In this document: positions 1-5,863 of the stretch, piece by piece
How positions within the stretch are numbered: position 1 is the first letter of the stretch
How the letters are laid out: each line of letters opens with the position of its first letter
DNA from: an uncultured Rikenellaceae bacterium
GTDB taxonomy: Bacteria; Bacteroidota; Bacteroidia; Bacteroidales; Rikenellaceae
Direction: 5' to 3'
Length of the DNA stretch: 6,713 nucleotides
Assembly (NCBI GenBank): GCA_947038135.1
Contig: CAMQVM010000088.1
Coordinates: 1 to 6,713 of the forward strand
Position numbers and translations under genes: made by a program
The notes under the pieces: generated by a model
Databases searched by the model: none
What the model was told of the DNA's origin: nothing
What the model saw: the letters and a program-made list of their open reading frames with translations, nothing else

Positions 1-62
1 TTTTATAGCCTATTAATGGTGAATTATTGTATTATGCGAATCTCCCTATATAAAACTAATAG
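1..62. other. Non-coding stretch after hisH, up to the window edge
   Basis: Read on the minus strand, this stretch has no ATG, GTG or TTG (no cat, cac or caa on the plus strand), so the next gene cannot start here with a usual codon. It is AT-rich. The six-base arms CTATTA and TAATAG (57-62 and 10-15) could pair at a distance, but there is no convincing terminator or promoter. hisA would be the expected next gene in a his operon of this order, and it must begin beyond the left edge if it is present. Confidence 0.6.
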
Positions 63-647
63 CTACAAATTCAAAAAGTTAGCAATGATAAGCTGTCCCA
101 ACTCACCACTCTTTTCGGGGTGGAACTGACAACCATAAAAGTTATCTTTATTCAATGAAGCGCTAAATGCTGCATGATGATTTGTAGTAGCAATTGTATC
201 AACCGATATATCTGCCGCATAAGAGTGAACAAAATAGACATAACTACTATCATTCACACCCGTATAAAGAGCTGTTTTAACATCTTCAAGCTGATTCCAG
301 CCCACGTGAGGTATTTTTATTGATGGTGATGGTGTCATCTTACGTACAGTAGTGTCAAATATAGAGAGGCATTCTGTATCATCTTCATCGCTGTGTTTAC
401 ATAAAAGTTGCATTCCCAAACATATACCCATGGTTGGCACTGTAAGCGAGCGAATAACCTCAGGAAGACCACGCTCAATAAGGTTTTGCATCGCTGCACC
501 TGCCGCACCAACACCAGGAAGTAGGACGTGTGATGCAGATCTAATAACAGATGGGTCGGCAGTTACTATATACTCTGCACCTAGTCGCTGAAAAAGATTC
601 TCTACCGATTTTAAATTGCCTGTTGCATAATCTATAATTGCTATCAT
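63..647 (-). CDS. hisH: HisH, glutamine amidotransferase subunit of imidazole glycerol phosphate synthase
   Basis: HisH hydrolyses glutamine and passes ammonia to its partner HisF, which makes imidazole glycerol phosphate and AICAR in the cytoplasm. The 194-residue product is a normal full-length class I glutaminase. It opens with MIAIIDYATGNLKSV, typical of HisH. The nucleophile elbow GICLGMQ is at residues 74-80 with Cys76, and the other triad members are His176 and Glu178 in QFHPEKSG. PHVGWNQL (113-120) and YFVHSY (138-143) are further HisH signatures. The start ATG overlaps the hisB stop in an ATGA (644-647), which points to translational coupling and fixes the start. The gene ends at a TAG (63-65). 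Its partner hisF is not in the window. Identity is secure from the motifs and the context. Confidence 0.97.
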   Translation of the reverse strand: MIAIIDYATGNLKSVENLFQRLGAEYIVTADPSVIRSASHVLLPGVGAAGAAMQNLIERGLPEVIRSLTVPTMGICLGMQLLCKHSDEDDTECLSIFDTTVRKMTPSPSIKIPHVGWNQLEDVKTALYTGVNDSSYVYFVHSYAADISVDTIATTNHHAAFSASLNKDNFYGCQFHPEKSGELGQLIIANFLNL

Positions 648-1771
648 AATATCCCCTTACTGCTAGGTAGTTCACTATTAAATATATCTCGTGTTTTTGC
701 CGCCTTTACAGCTCTAGCAAATGCCTTGAATATAGCCTCAGACTTATGGTGGTTATTCTCGCCACTGCACGTTACATGAAGGTTGCATTCTGCCGCTGCT
801 GCAAAGCTCTTAAAGAAGTGCTTTATCATCTCGGTAGGTAGCTCGCCAAGCATATCGGTAGTAAACTCTACGTTCCACACTAAATCTATGCGCCCCCCAA
901 AGTCGATAAGCACCTGTGCGCTACACTCATCCATTGGTAAAGCAAACCCATAACGGTTAATGCCTCGTTTATCGCCAAGTGCCTTTTTGAAAGCCTCACC
1001 TAACACAATAGCACAATCTTCAACTGTATGGTGTGTATCTACCTCTAGGTCACCACTACATGATAGCTGTAAATCTACAAGCCCATGATAAGATATCTGC
1101 TCAAGCATATGGTCGAAAAAACCTATACCTGTTGATATCGAAGGGTTAGAGCTCTTATCAAGGTCAAGGGTAACTGTTATATCTGTCTCACGGGTTTTGC
1201 GTGAAATAGTAACCTTTCGCTCATCTGCTCGAAGCAGTGCGTATATATCGTGCCAGTTGTTTGATATCAATGATATGTTATCACTATTCAGTCCGCTGTT
1301 TGCTAACATCGCCTCACCAACCTGCTTCTCTTGAAAGAAGATAGCCTTACATTTAAGGTTATTGGCTAGCACTACATCGGTGAGCCTATCGCCAATAACA
1401 TACGACCCTGCAATATCATAATCACCATTAAGATACGCTGTAAGCATACCTATACGTGGCTTTCTGTTAGGTGAGTTTTCCTCCTCAAAAGAGTGGTCAA
1501 TATGCTGAGCATCAAATATGATACCCTCTCCCTTTAAAGTAGCAAGCATCTTATTGTGCGCCCCATCAAAGGTAGCTGTTGGAAAACTATCAGTGCCTAA
1601 GCCATCTTGGTTTGACACCATGGTTAGCAGATAGTCAAGCTTTGCTATCTGTGCTAAGCCAGTTATCGCTTTAGGTACAAACTCAAGCTTTTCAAGTGAG
1701 TCAATTTGAAAATCGATTGGTGGCTCGGTTATGATCGTGCCATCTCTATCTATAAATAGTATTTTTTTCAT
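644..1771 (-). CDS. hisB: HisB, bifunctional histidinol-phosphatase / imidazoleglycerol-phosphate dehydratase
   Basis: The 375-residue product fuses two enzymes. The N-terminal HAD phosphatase (about 1-165) dephosphorylates histidinol phosphate. It shows DRDGT (8-12, catalytic Asp8 and Asp10), SNQDGLGT (53-60), RKPRIGML (103-110) and GDRLTD (127-132). The C-terminal dehydratase (about 187-375) converts imidazole glycerol phosphate to imidazole acetol phosphate. It shows FFDHM (218-222), DTHHTVED (245-252), ALGDKRG (264-270), NNHHKSE (339-345) and the terminal LPSSKGIL, so its metal-binding His and Glu residues are intact. The architecture matches E. coli HisB. One oddity is that the Cys/His zinc loop of the E. 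coli phosphatase half is replaced by a Cys-free segment (about 92-102). The start is 11 bases after the hisC stop, and the stop overlaps the hisH start by four bases. Confidence 0.97.
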   Translation of the reverse strand: MKKILFIDRDGTIITEPPIDFQIDSLEKLEFVPKAITGLAQIAKLDYLLTMVSNQDGLGTDSFPTATFDGAHNKMLATLKGEGIIFDAQHIDHSFEEENSPNRKPRIGMLTAYLNGDYDIAGSYVIGDRLTDVVLANNLKCKAIFFQEKQVGEAMLANSGLNSDNISLISNNWHDIYALLRADERKVTISRKTRETDITVTLDLDKSSNPSISTGIGFFDHMLEQISYHGLVDLQLSCSGDLEVDTHHTVEDCAIVLGEAFKKALGDKRGINRYGFALPMDECSAQVLIDFGGRIDLVWNVEFTTDMLGELPTEMIKHFFKSFAAAAECNLHVTCSGENNHHKSEAIFKAFARAVKAAKTRDIFNSELPSSKGIL

Positions 1772-1782
1772 GCTATAAAATA

Positions 1783-2823
1783 TTAAATGTAACTCTCAAG
1801 TAGTGAAATAACCTCTCTGTTTTGAATTGAACTGCCAATAGAGATACGCAGGCAGCCACTACACCCAGCAACATTAGTACGGTTGCGAACTATAACCCCA
1901 TTATTAACAAGGTAGTTATATACTGCATCAGCATCTTTCATCTTTACGAGTATAAAGTTAGAGTCGCTAGGATATATCTTCTCCACAAAATGTAATGGTT
2001 TTAATGCTTTACTAAGATCTAAGCGCAGAAAAATAGTCTCTTTGCAGTAGATCTTAATATCTGCCTCTCTATCAAGCTCTCTAGCTACCCTCTCTTGGGT
2101 CAGCAGGTTTACATTATACGGATACTTCACCTTATTCATTACCGACACCACAAAAGGCGAGGCAAACGCCATTCCAAGCCGAACACCTGCAAGACCCCAC
2201 GCCTTAGAGAGAGTTTGAAGCACTATAAGATTTTCATACTTCACCAAATCTTTCGAGAAGCTAGTATAATTCTCACAGAAATCAACATACGCCTCATCTA
2301 CAACCACCATACCCTTAAAGGTAGATAATATTTTGCATATTTCATCTTTGCATAGCAGATTGCCTGATGGGTTATTTGGTGAGCATAAAAATATAACCTT
2401 AGTATTGCTATCAGTAGCAGCCAAAAGATTATCAGCCACAAGCGAAAAATCTTCTTCGAGCTGCACCTCACGCACCTCAATATCATTTGTTGCCCCAGAT
2501 ACCTTATACATACCATAGCTAGGAGATATAGTGACAATATTATCTTTAGAGGGGGTACAAAACACCCTGAAAATTATATCAATAGCCTCATCACTACCAT
2601 TGCCAATAAATATAGAGTTGGCAGCTACTTTTTTAATCTTACTAAGCTTTTCACGTATAAGTAAGTGGTGAGGGTCGGGATATCTGTTTACTCCTCCATC
2701 TCCGTATGGCGACTCATTTGCATCTAAAAAGATATCTATATCACCACCTTTATACTCATCACGAGCAGTAGAGTATGGTGCTAAGTTTAAGATGCAAGGG
2801 CGCATTAAATCTTTTACATTCAT
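1783..2823 (-). CDS. hisC: HisC, histidinol-phosphate aminotransferase
   Basis: HisC is a cytoplasmic PLP enzyme that moves an amino group from glutamate to imidazole acetol phosphate, giving histidinol phosphate. The 346-residue product is of normal length for the family (fold type I aminotransferase). Visible motifs are LDANESPYGDG (33-43), NRYPDP (46-51), GNGSDE (74-79), SPNNPSG (148-154), VVDEAYVDF (174-182, with the cofactor-contacting Asp176), TLSKAWGLAGVRLGM (204-218, with Lys207 as the expected Schiff-base lysine) and LRISIG (325-330, with Arg326 as the expected substrate-carboxylate residue). The chosen ATG is nine bases after the hisD stop. A second Met at residue 7 is possible, but the first fits the operon spacing and the usual N-terminus better. 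The context with hisD and hisB separates it from other class II-like aminotransferases. Confidence 0.96.
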   Translation of the reverse strand: MNVKDLMRPCILNLAPYSTARDEYKGGDIDIFLDANESPYGDGGVNRYPDPHHLLIREKLSKIKKVAANSIFIGNGSDEAIDIIFRVFCTPSKDNIVTISPSYGMYKVSGATNDIEVREVQLEEDFSLVADNLLAATDSNTKVIFLCSPNNPSGNLLCKDEICKILSTFKGMVVVDEAYVDFCENYTSFSKDLVKYENLIVLQTLSKAWGLAGVRLGMAFASPFVVSVMNKVKYPYNVNLLTQERVARELDREADIKIYCKETIFLRLDLSKALKPLHFVEKIYPSDSNFILVKMKDADAVYNYLVNNGVIVRNRTNVAGCSGCLRISIGSSIQNREVISLLESYI

Positions 2824-2832
2824 AACTTTAAA

Positions 2833-4110
2833 CTATTCAGTTCGTACTTTTGCCGCTAAAGAGTGTGCCTCTAAGCCCTCACCCTCTGCCATTGCTATAA
2901 TTGTAGGGGCTAGGTTTAATATCCCCTCTTTTGTTATTTTTTGATATGTTATCTTTTTACAGAAGCTATCAAGGTTTACCCCACTCATCGACTTACCCCA
3001 CCCTCCAGTAGGTAGAGTGTGGTTAGTGCCTGAGCAGTAGTCACCAGCGCTCTCAGGCGTGTAGTGTCCTATAAATACGCTCCCTGCATTCTCTACCATG
3101 TCGGCTACTGCGTCGCCGTTATCCATCGCTATAATAAGGTGCTCAGGTGCATAATCATTTATTACATCTATAATATCTTCAATGCTATCAACAACTACAA
3201 TTGAGCTGTTTGCCAAAGATTGACGCATATACTCAGCACGTGGAAGCACTGCAAGCATCTGTTTTACCTCTGCATTTATAGCCACTGCTAATGCAGTAGA
3301 TGTTACAACTGCTATTGACTGCGAGTCTGAACCATGCTCTGCTTGCGACAGTAGGTCGGCAGCAACATAGCGAGGCGACGCACTATCATCACACACAACC
3401 ATCACCTCTGATGGTCCAGCAGGAATATCGATAGATGCAGTATGCGCCATAACTAACTGCTTTGCTGCTGTTACATATCTGTTGCCTGGTCCAAATATTT
3501 TGTATACAGGCTTAATGCTTTCAGTGCCATAAGCCATGGCTGCAATAGCTGTTGCTCCGCCAATTTTATAGATATTTTTAACACCACATATATCTGCACA
3601 ATATAGTATTTCGGGTGCAACCTTACCGCTTTTTGATGGTGGCGTACATATTATAACCTCTTTACACCCTGCAATATTAGCTGGTAAAGCTAACATTAAC
3701 ACCGTAGAAAACAGCGGTGCAGTTCCCCCAGGAATATATAACCCAACACGTGATATCGGCTTGCTCTTTTGGCAGCAGGTAACCCCCTTGCTAGTTTCAA
3801 CAGTTATATCATCAAACTTTTGTGCTGCATGAAAACGTTCGATATTAGCTTTTGCAACATCAATAGCAGCTTTTAGCTCACTTGATATCTGTAATTTAGC
3901 CTCTTCAATTTCGCTATCTGTAACTTTAAAGGTTGCAAGGTCTATACTGTCTGTATTTTTTGTTATCTCACGAACAGCAATATCGCCTTTGGCTTTCACC
4001 CTATCTATAATATCTTTTACAATATCAAACACTGCAGTGTCGCTAGAGAATGGTCTATTAAGAAGCTGTTGTAGCTCCTCACTAGATGGTTTGTCAACTA
4101 TTTTGATCAT
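2833..4110 (-). CDS. hisD: HisD, histidinol dehydrogenase
   Basis: HisD carries out the last two steps, oxidising L-histidinol to L-histidinal and then to L-histidine with two NAD+, using a bound zinc. The 425-residue product covers the whole family length (E. coli HisD is 434). Signatures in order are VGLYIPGG (122-129), IGGATAIAAMAYGTE (183-197), GPGNRYV (207-213), DIPAGPSE (228-235), SQAEHGSDSQ (255-264), YAPEHL (320-325), SAGDYCSGTNHTLPT (354-368) and EGLEAHSL (411-418). By alignment with E. coli, the zinc ligands are Gln256, His259, Asp357 and His416, and the catalytic pair is Glu323-His324; all are present. The start ATG overlaps the hisG stop in an ATGA (4107-4110), so translation is probably coupled. 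Nothing looks degraded. Confidence 0.97.
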   Translation of the reverse strand: MIKIVDKPSSEELQQLLNRPFSSDTAVFDIVKDIIDRVKAKGDIAVREITKNTDSIDLATFKVTDSEIEEAKLQISSELKAAIDVAKANIERFHAAQKFDDITVETSKGVTCCQKSKPISRVGLYIPGGTAPLFSTVLMLALPANIAGCKEVIICTPPSKSGKVAPEILYCADICGVKNIYKIGGATAIAAMAYGTESIKPVYKIFGPGNRYVTAAKQLVMAHTASIDIPAGPSEVMVVCDDSASPRYVAADLLSQAEHGSDSQSIAVVTSTALAVAINAEVKQMLAVLPRAEYMRQSLANSSIVVVDSIEDIIDVINDYAPEHLIIAMDNGDAVADMVENAGSVFIGHYTPESAGDYCSGTNHTLPTGGWGKSMSGVNLDSFCKKITYQKITKEGILNLAPTIIAMAEGEGLEAHSLAAKVRTE

Positions 4111-4958
4111 AGCACCATCATCTCTAATGAGAGTACTAATATATCTTCAGCGCCAATCTTTTTAAGCTGCTCGATCTTGTCCCATATCAACTTTTGACTT
4201 ACCACTGCATGGATTGAGCTCCACCCTGGTTGCGCAAGAGGTAGAAGTGTAGGGCTCTTCATGCTAGGCAATATACTCAATGCATCGTTGATATTGTCAT
4301 TAGGAATATTTAAAAGAATATATTTCTGCCCCTTGCTACGCTCCACCGACTCAAAGCGAAACAAAAGTTGATCAAGCAATGCCTGTTTTTCATCGGTAAG
4401 ATTAGGGTTTGCTATAACTGCCGCCTCAGAGTTCATAACAGTATAAACCTCCTTTAGTCCGTTAGATACCAGTGTGCTACCACTGCTAACTATATCAAAT
4501 ATAGCATCTGCCATACCCACTGCTGGAGCTATCTCTACGCTTCCTGCAATCTCTTCAACCTCTGCAACGATGTTATTTTCATCACAAAATTTCTTTAGTA
4601 TCTTAGGGTAAGAGGTAGCTATGCGCTTTCCATTGAAATACTCAATACCGCTATACTCTTCAGTTTTAGGTATTGCTAGCGAGATTCTACATTTACCCCA
4701 TCCTAGCTTATGAATAACTTTCACATCTGCACCCTTCTCTTCTATTTCGTTGATACCAACAAAACCGATATCTGCGACACCTGCTGCAACAGCCTGCGGA
4801 ATATCATCATCACGAAGATATAAGACCTCAATAGGGAAGTCGTTACTCTTAGATAGTAACTTACGTTTAGCATCATCAAAATTGATTCCTGCCTCTTTCA
4901 TTAGTTTAAGGCTATCTTCATTAAGACGTCCTTTTGCTTGTAGTGCTATTCTTATCAT
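4107..4958 (-). CDS. hisG: HisG, ATP phosphoribosyltransferase (long form)
   Basis: HisG commits the pathway by joining ATP and PRPP to give phosphoribosyl-ATP. The 283-residue length and the C-terminal segment LLPLAQPGWSSIHAVV (238-253) mark the long, HisZ-independent form, whose extra C-terminal domain binds histidine for feedback inhibition in characterised members. Catalytic-domain motifs are LQAKGRL (6-12), LRDDDIPQAVAAGVADIGFVG (residues 48-68) and ADAIFDIVSSGSTL (150-163, the PRPP-binding loop). It is the first structural gene of the operon. The ATG is 13 bases after the T-run of an intrinsic terminator, so its expression should depend on transcription passing that site. The upstream bases show no clear Shine-Dalgarno sequence, as is common in Bacteroidota. 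The C-terminus overlaps the hisD start by four bases. Confidence 0.97.
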   Translation of the reverse strand: MIRIALQAKGRLNEDSLKLMKEAGINFDDAKRKLLSKSNDFPIEVLYLRDDDIPQAVAAGVADIGFVGINEIEEKGADVKVIHKLGWGKCRISLAIPKTEEYSGIEYFNGKRIATSYPKILKKFCDENNIVAEVEEIAGSVEIAPAVGMADAIFDIVSSGSTLVSNGLKEVYTVMNSEAAVIANPNLTDEKQALLDQLLFRFESVERSKGQKYILLNIPNDNINDALSILPSMKSPTLLPLAQPGWSSIHAVVSQKLIWDKIEQLKKIGAEDILVLSLEMMVL

Positions 4959-4971
4959 TATGGCTTAAATT

Positions 4972-5005
4972 AAAAAAGGCTTACCCTGTAATAGGTAAGC
5001 CTTTT
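4972..5005 (-). terminator. Intrinsic terminator of the his attenuator
   Basis: Read on the minus strand, the arms AAAAGGCTTACC (5005-4994) and GGTAAGCCTTTT (4985-4974) pair perfectly over 12 bp around an eight-base loop. The 3' arm runs into six Ts (4977-4972). The GC-richer core is eight pairs, GGCTTACC/GGTAAGCC. It lies between the his promoter and hisG, with no gene end nearby: the preceding gene stops about 230 bases upstream, beyond the his promoter. Its job is therefore most simply premature termination of the his leader transcript. The stem is symmetrical enough to work on the plus strand too, but no plus-strand gene is visible. Confidence 0.92.
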
Positions 5006-5052
5006 ATTATTAGTAAACGTTAAAATTCACAATAACTAACACACGACATACC
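4994..5052 (-). promoter_or_regulatory. Candidate antiterminator stem of the his attenuator
   Basis: Worked out by eye on the minus strand, GGUAUGUC (5052-5045) pairs with GGCUUACC (5001-4994), giving seven of eight positions including one G-U. This uses the whole GC core of the terminator's 5' arm, so the two structures exclude each other. The stem continues inward. UU 5039-5038 pairs with AA 5004-5003, GUUAUU 5036-5031 with AAUAAU 5011-5006, and GUGAA 5030-5026 with UUUAC 5017-5013, closing an eight-base loop. There is an internal loop (5044-5040 opposite 5002) and a bulged U at 5012. No folding energy was computed. Confidence 0.75.
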
Positions 5053-5091
5053 ACATCAACTATAAAGATGATGAAAATGATGTAGTGTATG
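5045..5091 (-). promoter_or_regulatory. Candidate 1:2 (anti-antiterminator) hairpin over the His codons
   Basis: On the minus strand, the leader-coding segment CAUACACUACAUCA (5091-5078) can pair with UGAUGUGGUAUG (5058-5047). ACAUCA pairs with UGAUGU, then CAUAC pairs with GUAUG across a small asymmetric internal loop. The 5' arm lies inside the run of His codons and the 3' arm starts at the leader stop codon. The 3' arm shares GGUAUG with the antiterminator, so forming this hairpin would favour the terminator. This is the arrangement expected when no ribosome occupies the leader. It is inferred by eye only. Confidence 0.6.
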
Positions 5092-5109
5092 ATGAGTAAA
5101 TATTAACAT
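5056..5109 (-). CDS. hisL: HisL-type leader peptide, six His codons in 17
   Basis: A 17-codon frame with an ATG start and a TGA stop encodes MLIFTHHTLHHFHHLYS. Six of the 17 codons are CAT (His), arranged as three adjacent pairs at residues 6-7, 10-11 and 13-14. It starts about 15 bases after the expected transcription start and is followed by a mutually exclusive antiterminator and terminator before hisG. These are the hallmarks of a histidine attenuator, in which ribosome stalling at His codons senses charged tRNA-His. The stop codon is the first part of the segment that pairs in the 1:2 hairpin. A ribosome reaching it should cover 5052-5045 and block the antiterminator, whereas one stalled at the His codons should leave it free. 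The upstream bases are A-rich, without a Shine-Dalgarno match. I see no other function for so short a peptide. Confidence 0.9.
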   Translation of the reverse strand: MLIFTHHTLHHFHHLYS

Positions 5110-5129
5110 AGTGTTTTTATTATATTCTG

Positions 5130-5161
5130 CAAATATATGCATTAAAAGTTACAAATGCAAA
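5130..5161 (-). promoter_or_regulatory. Bacteroidota-type promoter of the his operon
   Basis: On the minus strand, TTTG (5161-5158) is followed after exactly 20 bases by TATATTTG (5137-5130). This matches the Bacteroidota sigma factor consensus of TTTG, about 19-21 bases, then TAnnTTTG. Transcription should start a few bases downstream, near 5123-5126, giving a leader RNA of about 165 bases before hisG. A second TTTG (5155-5152) lies only 14 bases from the -7 box and is less likely to be used. No equally good promoter was found before the lipoprotein gene or inside the his block. Confidence 0.85.
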
Positions 5162-5183
5162 TTAAAATCACCAATTTGCATTT
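5153..5183. repeat. 11-bp perfect inverted repeat over the -33 element
   Basis: AAATGCAAATT (5153-5163) and AATTTGCATTT (5173-5183) are perfect reverse complements separated by nine bases. Their centres are 20 bp apart, about two helical turns. The left arm contains the -33 TTTG of the his promoter. This geometry suits a dimeric DNA-binding protein that could repress the promoter. Alternatively it is an AT-rich hairpin at the 3' end of the lipoprotein transcript, but on that strand it is followed by GTAACTTTT rather than a clean T-run. The regulator, if any, is unknown. Confidence 0.6.
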
Positions 5184-5233
5184 ATTTTATTTTTTAATAG
5201 CCTTTTTTTCTGTTGTTTTCAGAATCTACTTAT

Positions 5234-5764
5234 CTATTTTGGTAGTTTTTGCAGCTCACCTAGGTAGCTCACCGCCTCACGTGAATCAGAGCGAGCACCC
5301 ATAGATACCGAACCGCCTTTTGACACCTTGATATAGAAGGTAAAGTTTTCGGGAGTATCACCATTAGAGTCGTTAGTAGTGATGTCAATATCCCAGCCAT
5401 CTGCATTTCGTGCCCCTTTAGACGATATTACAAAGTCGTTAGTATCGACCTCTATCCCACCACCGCTAAGCGTGGCAGTAGTACGTCGCCCCGAGAATGG
5501 TAGATACACCTCAAGCTTATCTTTATTGACCTTCAAATAGTAATCAGAAGATATGGTAAGACGTGGAAGACCAAGCGTCATATTATGAGCACTCTCTCCT
5601 CCTTGTGTTATACCAATCATAAAAGTGCTATCTTTGATTAATGCCTCGATGTTTTGAGCTTTCATCTCTTTTTGCTGCTTCCTATCTGTTTTTGTCATGT
5701 TTGTAGTTGAACTACAAGATGCTACTACTGTTGCAAGAAGCATAAGTGTGATAATCTTTTTCAT
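5234..5764 (-). CDS. DUF4251-type lipoprotein
   Basis: The 176-residue product starts with a lipoprotein signal peptide: MKK, a hydrophobic stretch at about 4-16, and the lipobox VASC with Cys17 as the lipidation site. The residues after the Cys (SSTTN) lack the acidic/Lys surface-export pattern known in Bacteroidota, so an inward-facing periplasmic location is more likely than the cell surface. A Lys- and Gln-rich linker (about 24-43) precedes a beta-rich domain. The segments YYLKVNKDKLEVYLPFSGR (75-93), GGGIEVDTNDF (101-111) and the closing SREAVSYLGEL (161-171) resemble the DUF4251 family of Bacteroidota, whose function is unknown. The gene stands alone, 124 bases or more from any his element except the inverted repeat. 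No clear promoter or terminator was seen. The family call rests on recognition by eye. Confidence 0.82.
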   Translation of the reverse strand: MKKIITLMLLATVVASCSSTTNMTKTDRKQQKEMKAQNIEALIKDSTFMIGITQGGESAHNMTLGLPRLTISSDYYLKVNKDKLEVYLPFSGRRTTATLSGGGIEVDTNDFVISSKGARNADGWDIDITTNDSNGDTPENFTFYIKVSKGGSVSMGARSDSREAVSYLGELQKLPK

Positions 5765-5863
5765 AATATTTCTATTTTAATGTATAGGTAAAATGATATT
5801 ATATAAAACGTCTTTTCTTGCAATGATAGTATCTACTGCCTGATTTTTATTATTAAAGATAAT

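Noticed and set aside
352..591. Plus-strand open frame of 79 codons inside hisH
   Set aside because: It is antisense to a fully supported hisH, shows no recognisable domain, and has low-complexity Ser-rich composition expected from a shadow frame.
2095..2537. Three open frames (two plus strand, one minus strand in another frame) inside hisC
   Set aside because: All overlap intact hisC with its motifs in the expected order; their translations show no family features and no upstream signals.
4750..4968. Plus-strand open frame of 72 codons antisense to the start of hisG
   Set aside because: It shadows conserved HisG catalytic residues and has no support of its own.
4972..5005. The hairpin before hisG as the ordinary terminator of the lipoprotein gene
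   Set aside because: It is about 230 bases past the lipoprotein stop and lies downstream of a strong his promoter and the His-rich leader, so attenuation explains its position better.
5209..5230. Short TTCTG/CAGAA hairpin after the lipoprotein gene as a terminator
   Set aside because: The stem is only five pairs and on the transcribed strand it is followed by a run of A, not T.
5765..5863. A promoter for the lipoprotein gene in this 99-base gap
   Set aside because: No TAnnTTTG box with a TTTG at proper spacing was found; only weak partial matches such as TTGC followed by TAATAT, so it is not listed. No convincing terminator was seen either.
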